This document shows positions 53,846-62,316 of a stretch of 64,000 bases of DNA, one piece after another; the stretch's first letter is position 1, and each line of letters opens with the position of its first letter. Source of the stretch: CAVVNP01 sp963800235 (lineage in GTDB: Bacteria > Actinomycetota > Acidimicrobiia > Acidimicrobiales > Iamiaceae); assembly GCA_963800235.1 (NCBI GenBank), contig CAWDAD010000001.1:372001-436000 (forward strand), read 5' to 3'. The position numbers were made by a program, and so were the translations under genes. Below the pieces are notes generated by a model. It searched no databases and was not told the origin of the DNA. It worked only from the letters and a program-made list of their open reading frames with translations.

Positions 53846-55540
53846 ATGGTGACCACCGGGACCCCGACCGGCCGCGACGCGATCGGGTCGACCGACGACC
53901 GGGCCGGTCGGTCGCGCCACGCCGGAGCCGGCGCAGGACCGGGCCGGCGGCTGGTCGGTCCCCTCGTCGCCGGCGACCTGCTGGCCGCCGGCGGGATCCT
54001 GGCCCTGCTGGCCTACGCCTACTGGCTCGGGCGGGACATCTTCGTCTACGCCGACGAGTGGGACATCCTGGCCTTCTTCCACGACGGCCACGTGCTCCGC
54101 CCGTTCAACGGCCACCTCTCGCTGCTGCCGGTGAGCATCTTCCGGCTGCTGGCGGTCACCGCCGGCTGGCACTACGCCGCCTACCGGATCGTGGGGCTGG
54201 TGGCCTACGGCGGCCTCGGCCTCGCCATCCACTGGTACGCCCGCAAGCGGGTGCACCCGGTGCTGGCGGCGTGCTTCGCGCTGTGGGTCCTCGCCTTCTC
54301 GGCGGCGGACATCAACGTGATGTTCCCGTTCCTCATCAACTTCTCGATCCCGCTGATCGCCACCATCGTCATGGCCGACCGCCTCGAGGCCGGCGACCGG
54401 CGCAACGACGTGATCGCCGCGGTCCTCCTGGCCGTCGGGCTGATCTCCTCCGCGGTCGGGCTGCTGGCCGCCGTGATGGTCGCGACCTACCTGGTGCTCA
54501 GCCGGGCCGACTGGCGGCGCGCCATCCCGTTCCTGCCGCCGCTCGCGGTGTGGGGGCTCTGGTACCTGAAGTACCACGAGGCCAACGCCGTCAACCCGGG
54601 CCTCGGCAAGACCGCCCGCTACGCCCTCGACATGGTGGCCGGCACCTTCACCGCCCTCGGCGCCGGGTCCCCGGTGCTCGGGGTGGTCGTGTTCCTGGCG
54701 ACCGTCGCCGTGCTCGTGCTCGGCGTGCTGCGGTGGCACACCCTCGGACCCGCCGCCCTGCGGTGGTTCGCCGCCGGCGGGGTGTTCGTGGCCATCACCT
54801 CCTACACCCGGATCGGCACCCACGTCCCCGGCGTCGGCACCCGGCCGTACATCCCCGCCGACACCGGCCGCTACACGTGGGTGCTGTCGATCTACCTGCT
54901 GCTCGGCCTGGCCGAGGTGCTCCGCGGCGTCCGCCTGCCGCGCCCCTCCATCGCCGCGGTGGCGGTGGTGGTCGCCCTCGGCGCCTGGTCGCTGGTCGGG
55001 GCGCTGCAGATCTACCACCGGGACCAGCTCCGCTACCGCCGCACGGTCACCACCGCCCTGAAGGGCGTCGACGCGGTCGGTGACAAGGCCGACCCCGAGC
55101 GCATCCTGCCGCTCAGCTTCATCCCGGTGAGGGTGAAGGACTACCTGTCGCTGACCCGCCACATCGGCGCGCCCTTCGCCGCCGCCGGCCTGGCCCAGAT
55201 GGGCAAGCTCGCCGACCGCCAGCTGGCCGACGTGCTGATGGCGAAGGACCTCGGCATCACCGGGCTGCCGGTCGGCCCGGACCGCCCCGGCTGCGCCACC
55301 GCCGGCTCGCCGGGTCCGTCGGTCACCGTCGACCCCGGCCACCGGGTGCTGGTGCAGGGTGCGGGTGCGCCGGCCGGCGTGCGGCTCACCCGGTTCGCCC
55401 CGACCGACCGGGGGATGATCTTCCCGAACTTCGGGGTCGACCCCGGCCAGCGGCTGCTCGTCGCCATCCCGCGCGACCACTCGCCGCTGCCCTGGACCGT
55501 GCACGTCGACGGCGGCGCCACCGTCGTCGCCTGCCGCTGA
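53846..55540 (+). CDS. Polytopic membrane protein of the glycan locus
   Basis: The 564-aa protein has about eleven membrane helices. The first outer loop reads IFVYADEWDILAFFHDGHVLRPFNGHLSLLP, with acidic residues placed as in GT-C glycosyltransferases. The C-terminal 130 residues are soluble and beta-rich. I see no named family. It follows the 659-aa gene by 55 bp on the same strand, so they probably form an operon. Confidence 0.72.
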   Translation: MVTTGTPTGRDAIGSTDDRAGRSRHAGAGAGPGRRLVGPLVAGDLLAAGGILALLAYAYWLGRDIFVYADEWDILAFFHDGHVLRPFNGHLSLLPVSIFRLLAVTAGWHYAAYRIVGLVAYGGLGLAIHWYARKRVHPVLAACFALWVLAFSAADINVMFPFLINFSIPLIATIVMADRLEAGDRRNDVIAAVLLAVGLISSAVGLLAAVMVATYLVLSRADWRRAIPFLPPLAVWGLWYLKYHEANAVNPGLGKTARYALDMVAGTFTALGAGSPVLGVVVFLATVAVLVLGVLRWHTLGPAALRWFAAGGVFVAITSYTRIGTHVPGVGTRPYIPADTGRYTWVLSIYLLLGLAEVLRGVRLPRPSIAAVAVVVALGAWSLVGALQIYHRDQLRYRRTVTTALKGVDAVGDKADPERILPLSFIPVRVKDYLSLTRHIGAPFAAAGLAQMGKLADRQLADVLMAKDLGITGLPVGPDRPGCATAGSPGPSVTVDPGHRVLVQGAGAPAGVRLTRFAPTDRGMIFPNFGVDPGQRLLVAIPRDHSPLPWTVHVDGGATVVACR

Positions 55541-55565
55541 CCGGTTCGATCCGGCGGGGGGACGG

Positions 55566-56489
55566 TCAGGGGCGCGGCGGCTCGGCGGCCAGGAGCTGGC
55601 GCTCGGCCCCGTCGATCAACCGCTGCAGGTGCAGGCCACGGTGGACGTCGAGGCGGTGGCCGCCCGCAGCCACCGCGGTGGCCAGCTCGTCGGCGACGGT
55701 GGCGAACGCCTCGACCCCGACCGCGGCCTGGCAGTCGACCTCGAGCACGCCCTGCGGGCCGTAGAGCTCGACGCCGGCCCGGGGCGGGTCGACCGGCAGG
55801 CTGCCCGAGAGCACCGCGGCGCTGACCGCGCCCGACCGGTGGCGCAGCTGCAGGGCGACCAGGCCCAGCCGGTCGCCGTCGGCGTGCACCTCCTCCACGG
55901 GTCCGACCGCCGCGTCGAGGAGGTCGACGACGTGGGGACCGAGGTCGAGCAGGGGTCCCCGGTCGAGCCGCCATGGCGTGGCGAACGGGCCGCCGAGCAG
56001 GGCGCCGGAGAGGAACCGGGCCTCGGCGCCGGCCACCTCGAAGCCGTCGGCCGCCGCGAGGAAGCGCCGGACCTCGGCCGCGTAGCGCCAGGAGAGCAGC
56101 ACCAGGGAGGCGACCCCGGCCCGGTCGACCGCCGCCGCCAGCCGCTCCGCGCCGGCCAGGTCGGCGGCGATGGGCTTGTCGAGCAGCAGCGCGCAGCCGG
56201 CGGCGGCCGCCTCGACCGCCAGCTCGGCCTGCACCGCGGGCGGCACGGCGAACGCGACGGCGTCGCAGGAGGCGAAGAGCTGGGCGGGGGTCCCGGCGAC
56301 CGCCGCCCCGTGCCGTTCGGCCAGTCGGGCGGCGGCCTCGGGTCGCCGGGCCCACACCGCGGTCAGCGTCGTGCGGGGCCCGGCGGCCAGCAGGGGCGCG
56401 TGGGCCAGGGTCGCCCACGGGCCGGCGCCGACCAGGCCCACCCGCAGCCGGGCGTCGCCGCCCCGGGGCTCGGCGGGCAGGGCGCTCAC
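55566..56489 (-). CDS. Gfo/Idh/MocA family oxidoreductase
   Basis: The 307-aa protein has the Rossmann start LRVGLVGAGPWATLAHAPLLA, then AVAFAVPPAVQAELAVEAAAAGCALLLDKPIA with the family's EKP-like lysine (DKP). RGPLLDLGPHVVDLLDAAVG supplies the usual His-containing D-x-x-x-H segment. It would oxidise or epimerise a sugar or sugar nucleotide with NAD(P). The GTG start overlaps the AftB stop as GTGA. It is the last gene of a five-gene unit. Confidence 0.85.
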   Translation of the reverse strand: MSALPAEPRGGDARLRVGLVGAGPWATLAHAPLLAAGPRTTLTAVWARRPEAAARLAERHGAAVAGTPAQLFASCDAVAFAVPPAVQAELAVEAAAAGCALLLDKPIAADLAGAERLAAAVDRAGVASLVLLSWRYAAEVRRFLAAADGFEVAGAEARFLSGALLGGPFATPWRLDRGPLLDLGPHVVDLLDAAVGPVEEVHADGDRLGLVALQLRHRSGAVSAAVLSGSLPVDPPRAGVELYGPQGVLEVDCQAAVGVEAFATVADELATAVAAGGHRLDVHRGLHLQRLIDGAERQLLAAEPPRP

Positions 56490-58267
56490 CGGCACAGCTC
56501 CCGCTCGGCCGTCCGGGGCTCGGGCGGCAGGCGGAACCGGGTGGTGCCGATCGACCCGGTGAGGTTCGACCAGAAGCGCCCGGCGGTGAGCGGTGCCTCG
56601 TAGGTGGCCACGAACCGCCGGACGGCCGGGCAGACGAGCACGCGACGGGCGATGGCGACGCGCGCGGCGAAGGACTGGCCGGCGGGGTCGTCCTGGCGCA
56701 CGATCCGGGCCTTGTGGCCCGGGGGGCCGATGGGGGGCGGCAGCGGGAACATCGACTCGGTCACCGGGGAGCCCGGCGCGGTGGTGAGCGCGGCCAGCCA
56801 GGGCGCCGGCAGGTCCTTCTCGTGGCCGGTGTAGCCCCGCCGCTGCAGCTCGAGGTGGGACGCGAGCGGCTGGGCCAGGCCGAGGATGTCGACGATGTCG
56901 ACCTTCGGGCCCAGGCCGTACCCGGTGAGGCCGATCCCGTAGGAGATGACGATCGGCCGGCTCTGGCCCGGCGGCGGCGGGACCGGCAGCTTCTGCTGGC
57001 TGAAGTAGACGCCGGGCCCGGTGAACCAGTCCCGGGCGTGGCCGCCGGGGCCCCACCCGAAGTCGGCCAGGGTCACCGGGTGGCGGTTCTGGGTCGGCAG
57101 GAGGGTGAAGGGCCGGTCCTCGGGCGAGCGCAGGACCGCGAGCGCCACCACCGCCCAGACCAGGGTGGCCAGCCCGATCGCCCGGGCCCGGCGCCAGGGC
57201 ACCACCGCCACCGGGGTGAGGAGGCCGAAGAGGCCGGGCAGCAGCAGGCGGGAGTGCACGTAGTCGCCGCCGATGCGCACGACGTACAGGAGGCTGAGCG
57301 CGCCGCCCAGCACCAGCGCGGTCCCCACCGCCAGCAGCCGGTCGGCCGGGTCGGCGAGCACCGACCGGGCGCGCCACCCGCCGGGCGCGGCCTCCGACCG
57401 CAGGCGGCGGACCAGCGGCAGCGCCACCCCGGCCGCCAGCAGGACCAGGGGCACCCACAGCCAGTACGGGTCGAGGGTGTCGCGCAGGTAGCGCCAGCCG
57501 AGCCCCCAGCGGGTGCCACCGGCCGACTTGGCCAGCGCCGTGTTGGGCACGAGCACCCCGAAGTAGCCCATGCGCAGCACCTGGTAGGCGACCGGTAGCG
57601 CCAGCGACCAGGCCAGCACCCGACCGGCGGCCCGCCACCCGTCGCCGCGGGCCGCCAGCAGCAGGACCGCCAAGGCGGTGAGGGTGAAGAGGCCGAGGTC
57701 GGGGCGCACGAGCGGTCCGAGGCCGACCACCACCAGCAGGGTGCGGTCGGCCCGCCCGCCGCGGCGCGCCCACCGGGCGAGCAGGTAGGCGGCCAGGCCG
57801 ATCCAGCACGACGACAGGCCGTTCTCGAGGCCGCTCGCCGACATGGCCCAGAGCGGGGGCAGGACCGCCAGCACCGCCACCCCGGCGGGGACCAGCAGGT
57901 CGTGGTCGCCGTCCCGCCGTGCCTGCGGCCCCCGCCACAGCTCGACCCCCGCAGCGGCGGCCAGGGCCAGGCCGGCGGCGCCGAGCACGATGCCGCCGCC
58001 CACCGCGATCCACTCGAGCCGCAGCGGCAGCAGGACGTCGGCCACCAGCAGGAACGCCAGCCACAGCGGGCTGGTGTAGGCCTCGACCCGCTGGCCCTGG
58101 TTGAACACCGGACCGTGACCCGCCAGCAGCTGGTCGACGATGCGCAGGTTGATGAAGCCGTCGTCGAGCATGAACCGGTACGCCCAGGCGCCGGCCACGA
58201 AGACGACCACCGGCACGGCCAGCACCGCCGGCTGCAGCCAGCGCCGCGGGCCGGGGGGCTCAGGCAC
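56486..58267 (-). CDS. aftB: AftB-like terminal beta-(1->2)-arabinofuranosyltransferase
   Basis: The 593-aa protein follows the mycobacterial AftB pattern closely. It has FMLDDGFINLRIVDQLLAGHGPVFNQGQRVEAYTSPLW at the N-terminus, ASGLENGL, LVRPDLGLF, VAYQVLRMGYFGVLVPNTALAKSAGG and RIGGDYVHSRLLLPGLFGLL. The C-terminal DILGLAQPLASH, GHEKDLPAPW and VLVCPAVRRF are also shared. The DD pair after the first helix fits the GT-C catalytic site. AftB uses decaprenyl-phosphate arabinose outside the membrane. Here it implies an arabinan-like or related polymer. The GTG start overlaps the acyltransferase stop by 8 bp. Confidence 0.82.
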   Translation of the reverse strand: MPEPPGPRRWLQPAVLAVPVVVFVAGAWAYRFMLDDGFINLRIVDQLLAGHGPVFNQGQRVEAYTSPLWLAFLLVADVLLPLRLEWIAVGGGIVLGAAGLALAAAAGVELWRGPQARRDGDHDLLVPAGVAVLAVLPPLWAMSASGLENGLSSCWIGLAAYLLARWARRGGRADRTLLVVVGLGPLVRPDLGLFTLTALAVLLLAARGDGWRAAGRVLAWSLALPVAYQVLRMGYFGVLVPNTALAKSAGGTRWGLGWRYLRDTLDPYWLWVPLVLLAAGVALPLVRRLRSEAAPGGWRARSVLADPADRLLAVGTALVLGGALSLLYVVRIGGDYVHSRLLLPGLFGLLTPVAVVPWRRARAIGLATLVWAVVALAVLRSPEDRPFTLLPTQNRHPVTLADFGWGPGGHARDWFTGPGVYFSQQKLPVPPPPGQSRPIVISYGIGLTGYGLGPKVDIVDILGLAQPLASHLELQRRGYTGHEKDLPAPWLAALTTAPGSPVTESMFPLPPPIGPPGHKARIVRQDDPAGQSFAARVAIARRVLVCPAVRRFVATYEAPLTAGRFWSNLTGSIGTTRFRLPPEPRTAERELCR

Positions 58268-59424
58268 GACCCCGCCGGCGCAGCACCGGTCGCTCCACCG
58301 CCAGGTAGCAGGCCCCGCCGAGCACGAGGGTGCCGCCCAGGGCCACCGCCGTCCGGGCGGTGGGGTCGTCGACGTGGTTCAGCGCCCACACGAACACCGG
58401 CAGGTGGAACAGGTAGATCGAGTACGACGCCCGACCGGCCAGCCGCAGCGGCGACCAGGCCAGGCCCCGGCCGAGCGGGCCGGTCGGCACCAGGCACCCG
58501 ACGATGGCCAGCGCCGAGCACGCCGCCACCAGCGTGAACCCGCCCCGGAACAGGAAGGAGGCGTCGGGGCCGCCCCGGCCGGCGGTCGGCGTGTGCACCA
58601 GGACGAAGAGCAGCCCCAGGCCGACCAGCCCCGCCACGGCGATCGCCTGGCGGACCGCACGGGGCACCCCGTCGAGCACGCCGCCGCGACCAGAGCACGG
58701 CGACCACCGCACCGAGCGCGAAGGCGTCGAAGCGGGCGTCGGTGCGGGTGTACACGAGGATCCAGTCGCCGTACCGCACCCACTCCCAGTCGCGCAGCAA
58801 CGCCACCCCGGCGGTCAGCACCAGCAGGGCGGCGACCAGGGCGCCCGTGCGGCGCAGCAGGCGGTGGGCCACCACCGCCGCCAAGGGCCACACCAGGTAG
58901 AACTGGCCCTCGACCGAGAGCGACCACAGGTGGGACAGGTCGATGGCGGGGTTCGTCTTCGGGTCGACCACGCCCCAGGCGAACTCCCAGTTGGCGAGGA
59001 AGACCACCGACAGGCCGGCGATGCGGAACCGGGGTCCGACCGGGACGCCGGACACCACCGCCTGGATCCAGGCGTACACGAGGTACGCGGCCAGGAAGGC
59101 GAGGAGCGAGGGGTAGAGCCGGGTGAGGCGCCGGATCCAGAACCGCCGCAGCCGCACGCCGCCCCGCCGCTCGAGCTCGCGGAGCAGCAGCGCGGTGATG
59201 AGGAAGCCGGAGAGGACCAGGAACAGGTCGACGCCGAGGAAGCCGCCGGGGAGCAGCGCGTCGGCGTGGTCCTGGAGCACGAACTCGCCGAGGTGGCCGA
59301 CGACCACCGCCACGATGGCCACCCCGCGCAGCCCGTCGAGGGCGGGCCAGGGACCGAGGGCGGGGCGAGGGGCCGGTCGGTCGGTGGCGCCGGCGTCGGC
59401 GGCACCGGCGTCGACGGCGGCCAC
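58260..59424 (-). CDS. Acyltransferase-3 family membrane protein, apparent frameshift
   Basis: The first frame has LDGLRGVAIVAVVVGHLGEF, FLGVDLFLVLSGFLITALLL, RRLTRLYPSLLAFLAAYLVYA and LSHLWSLSVEGQFYLVWPL, up to AFALGAVVAVLWS. The remaining helices (AIAVAGLVGLGLLFVLVH, RASYSIYLFHLPVFVW) lie in the next frame, ending at 58260. Dropping one base near 58690 (TCGCGGCGGCG to TCGGGCGGCG) restores about 387 aa. The family O-acetylates or succinylates surface sugars. It sits 4 bp after the GT2 stop. Confidence 0.82.
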
Positions 59425-59428
59425 CGGG

Positions 59429-60124
59429 TCAGCGTCTCCGGAACCGCAGCTTGAGCAGGATCCAGAGGGCCTCGATGCCGTCGGTCCAGTGCAGCTTCTT
59501 GCCCTCCTCGCGGCCCCGGGCGACATAGGAGATCGGGGCCTGGAAGATGCGCTCGCCGGCCCGGAGGAACTTGCCGGTGACCTCGGCCTCGATGCCGAAG
59601 CCCGTCGAGGTCAGCTCGACCTGCCGCCACAGCTCGGTGGGCGCCAGCTTGAGGCAGGTCTCGATGTCGCTGAGCCAGACGTCGAACAGGGCGCTGGCCC
59701 ACAGCGCCAGGCCCTTGTTCCCGATCACGTACCAGAACGAGTAGGCGGCGTGACCGCCGAAGGACCGGGCGCCGTACACGACCCGGGCGTCACCGGCGAT
59801 GATCGGCTGCAGGAGGGAGACGAAGTCGCGCGGGTCGTACTCGAGGTCGGCGTCGAGGACGGTGAGCACGTCGCCGCCGGCCTCGGCGATGCCGCGGCGC
59901 AGCGCGGCGCCCTTGCCCATGTTCCGGGGCTGGCGGACCAGGCGGACCCGGCCCTCCTCGATCCAGTCGGTGATGGTGTCGAGGCAGCCGTCGGTGGAGC
60001 CGTCGTCGACCACCAGGACCTCGGTCGGCAGGGGCAGGTCGACCGCCAGGAGCCGACCCAGCGCCGTGCGCAGGGTCTTCAGCTCGTTGTAGACGGGGAC
60101 GACGACGGTCAGCCGCTCGGCCAT
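59429..60124 (-). CDS. GT2 glycosyltransferase (polyprenyl-phosphate sugar synthase-like)
   Basis: The 231-aa protein has [37 protein letters not shown], the DxD segment [10 protein letters not shown] and [19 protein letters not shown], with a C-terminal segment [22 protein letters not shown]. It lacks C-terminal membrane helices, so it is probably a peripheral enzyme making a lipid-linked sugar or acting on one. Its ATG overlaps the methyltransferase stop as TGATG. Confidence 0.87.
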   Translation of the reverse strand: MAERLTVVVPVYNELKTLRTALGRLLAVDLPLPTEVLVVDDGSTDGCLDTITDWIEEGRVRLVRQPRNMGKGAALRRGIAEAGGDVLTVLDADLEYDPRDFVSLLQPIIAGDARVVYGARSFGGHAAYSFWYVIGNKGLALWASALFDVWLSDIETCLKLAPTELWRQVELTSTGFGIEAEVTGKFLRAGERIFQAPISYVARGREEGKKLHWTDGIEALWILLKLRFRRR

Positions 60125-60912
60125 CAGTGCGGCCAGACCATGGTGCGGTCGTAGCCGAAGACCTTCTCGGCGACGACACCCAGCTTGGCGAGGAGCAGCG
60201 CCTTGACGATGACGTTGCGCACGAACCAGGGCAGCGAGGCCGCCTGGTGCAGCCCGTTGCGCAGCCGCTCCCGACCCCCGAGCGGCTCCCGCCGGTAGTG
60301 GGTCATCGACTCGGACCGGCCCAGGTAGCGGAAGTCGGGCCCGAAGAACAGCTCGACGGCCAGGGCGGCGGTGACGCCGATCGAGCTGAACGAGTCGTGG
60401 ATCAGCAGGTGGCCGCCGGGGGCGACCCGCCGGCTCCACCGCTTGATGTCGTCGAGGGCCGGCCGGAACCGGTGGGCGCCGTCGATGTAGAGCAGGTCGA
60501 TCTCCCCGTCGTAGCGGTCGATGGCCTCGTGGCTGTAGGCCCGCAGGTGCTCGACCTTGTCGCGGACGCCGGCGTCGGCCAGGTTGCGCTCGAAGACGAC
60601 GTTGTCCTCCGAGGCCTGCTCCTCGAAGCCCTCGAACTCCTGTGGGCCGCGGTCGTTGCCGGCGTGGGGGTCGATGGCGACCAGCTCAACCTCGGGACCG
60701 ATCGACTTGGCCAACACGATCAGGGACCGACCCCGGAAGCTGCCGATCTCGACGATGCGGCCGCCGGGCTTCACCGCCGAGCCCTGGTCCCAGAGCAGCC
60801 GGGCCTGGCCGGGGGTCATCCACCCCTCGACGTCGGCGACCGCGGCCTGGGCCGACTCGAAGGCGGTGTCGGGCGGTCCGACGTGGGTGGTCTCGAGCGC
60901 GTCTCTCGGCAT
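60124..60912 (-). CDS. Class I SAM-dependent methyltransferase
   Basis: The 262-aa protein has motif [50 protein letters not shown] and [16 protein letters not shown]. This is the Methyltransf_24 type, often found in glycan and secondary-metabolite loci. The substrate is probably a sugar or a phenolic, but this is not shown. It is the first gene of the unit that continues through GT2, acyltransferase, AftB-like and Gfo/Idh genes. Confidence 0.85.
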   Translation of the reverse strand: MPRDALETTHVGPPDTAFESAQAAVADVEGWMTPGQARLLWDQGSAVKPGGRIVEIGSFRGRSLIVLAKSIGPEVELVAIDPHAGNDRGPQEFEGFEEQASEDNVVFERNLADAGVRDKVEHLRAYSHEAIDRYDGEIDLLYIDGAHRFRPALDDIKRWSRRVAPGGHLLIHDSFSSIGVTAALAVELFFGPDFRYLGRSESMTHYRREPLGGRERLRNGLHQAASLPWFVRNVIVKALLLAKLGVVAEKVFGYDRTMVWPH

Positions 60913-61074
60913 GGCGTGGGGGGTTCCGGGTGGTCGACGGCAGTTCAGCTGGGCGCCGGTGCACCGTAACGATCCGGGCCGCCAACTAGGGTGATCTGCG
61001 CTCCGGACGGCGACCGTCGGGCGCAATGGTACCCATCCCCCCCGGTGCGGCCGGGCAGTCGCAAGCTTGCACGT

Positions 61075-62316
61075 GTGACCCACTCGCTCCCAGACCTCCC
61101 TGCCGCGGACCGCTCCGCGGGCGCCTCGGCCCGCGAGGCGACCCGGGCCAAGCTCGGCGATCTGGCGGCGGCCGCGGGCCTGCGGCGCATCCACATGCTC
61201 GCCTGGCGTGACCTCGACGACGTCGAGGCCGGCGGGTCCGAGGTCCACGCCGCCACCATCGCCCGGCTCTGGGCCGAGTCCGGCATCGAGGTCGTCATGC
61301 GGACCTCCTACGCCCAGGGCCACCCGCCCACCGAGGTCCGCGACGGCTACCGGGTCATCCGCAAGGCCGGCCGGTACCTGGTCTTCCCGCGGGCGGCGGC
61401 GTCCGAGGTCATGCACCGCTACGGCCCGCGCGACGGGCTGGTCGAGATCTGGAACGGCATGCCGTTCTTCAGCCCGCTCTGGGCCACCGGCCCGCGGCTC
61501 GTCTTCCTGCACCACGTCCACGCCGACATGTGGCGCATGGTGCTGCCGCCGCGGCTCGCCGCCCTCGGCGACACCCTCGAGCGCCAGGTGGCGCCCCTGC
61601 TCTACCGGCGCAGCCGGATGGTGACGCTGTCGCCGTCCTCCCTCGAGGAGATGGTCGAGCTCGGCTTCCACCGCGACCGCATCGAGGTGGTCCCCCCCGG
61701 CGTCGACCCCCGGTTCACCCCCGGCGGTCGCCGCACCGACCGCCCGACCGTCCTGGCCGTCGGCCGGCTGGCGCCGGTCAAGCGGTTCGACCTGCTGATC
61801 CGGGCGGTCACCGAGGCCCACCGCCGGGTCCCCGAGCTCACCCTCACCATCGTCGGGGCCGGCCCCGAGCGCAACGCGCTGCGGGCCCTCGTCGAGTCCC
61901 TCGACGCGGAGGACGTGGTGCACTTCGAGGGGCGGGTCTCCGACGAGGAGCTGGTCGAGCGCTACCGCTCGGCGTGGATGGTCGCCGCCAGCTCGATCCG
62001 GGAGGGGTGGAACATGACCCTCACCGAGGCCGCGGCCTGCGGCACCCCGGCGGTCGCCACCCGCATCCCGGGCCACGTCGACGCGGTCGACGACGGCATC
62101 AGCGGACTGCTGGCCGACGACGAGGCCGACCTGGTCGACCACATCGTCACGATCGCCACCGACGACGAGCGACGGGCCCAGCTGCAGGCGGGGGCGCTCG
62201 CCCACGCCAAGCGATTCACCTGGGAGAACACCGCCACGCGGATCCTCGAGGCGCTCGCCGACGAGGCGCTGGCCCACCAGCGGCGGTGGGCCTGGGTCCC
62301 CGGTCACCGAGCTTGA
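61075..62316 (+). CDS. GT4 family glycosyltransferase
   Basis: The 413-aa GT-B enzyme has an N-terminal acceptor domain with EAGGSEVHAATIARLWAESGIEV and HHVHADMWRMV. The C-terminal donor domain shows VLAVGRLAPVKRFDLLI and SSIREGWNMTLTEAAACGTPAVAT, with the EX7E motif of retaining GT4 enzymes. It would transfer a sugar from a nucleotide donor on the cytoplasmic side. The GTG start is inferred. The gap to the divergent methyltransferase gene is 162 bp. It is coupled to the AftD-like gene by a TTGA overlap. Confidence 0.87.
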   Translation: MTHSLPDLPAADRSAGASAREATRAKLGDLAAAAGLRRIHMLAWRDLDDVEAGGSEVHAATIARLWAESGIEVVMRTSYAQGHPPTEVRDGYRVIRKAGRYLVFPRAAASEVMHRYGPRDGLVEIWNGMPFFSPLWATGPRLVFLHHVHADMWRMVLPPRLAALGDTLERQVAPLLYRRSRMVTLSPSSLEEMVELGFHRDRIEVVPPGVDPRFTPGGRRTDRPTVLAVGRLAPVKRFDLLIRAVTEAHRRVPELTLTIVGAGPERNALRALVESLDAEDVVHFEGRVSDEELVERYRSAWMVAASSIREGWNMTLTEAAACGTPAVATRIPGHVDAVDDGISGLLADDEADLVDHIVTIATDDERRAQLQAGALAHAKRFTWENTATRILEALADEALAHQRRWAWVPGHRA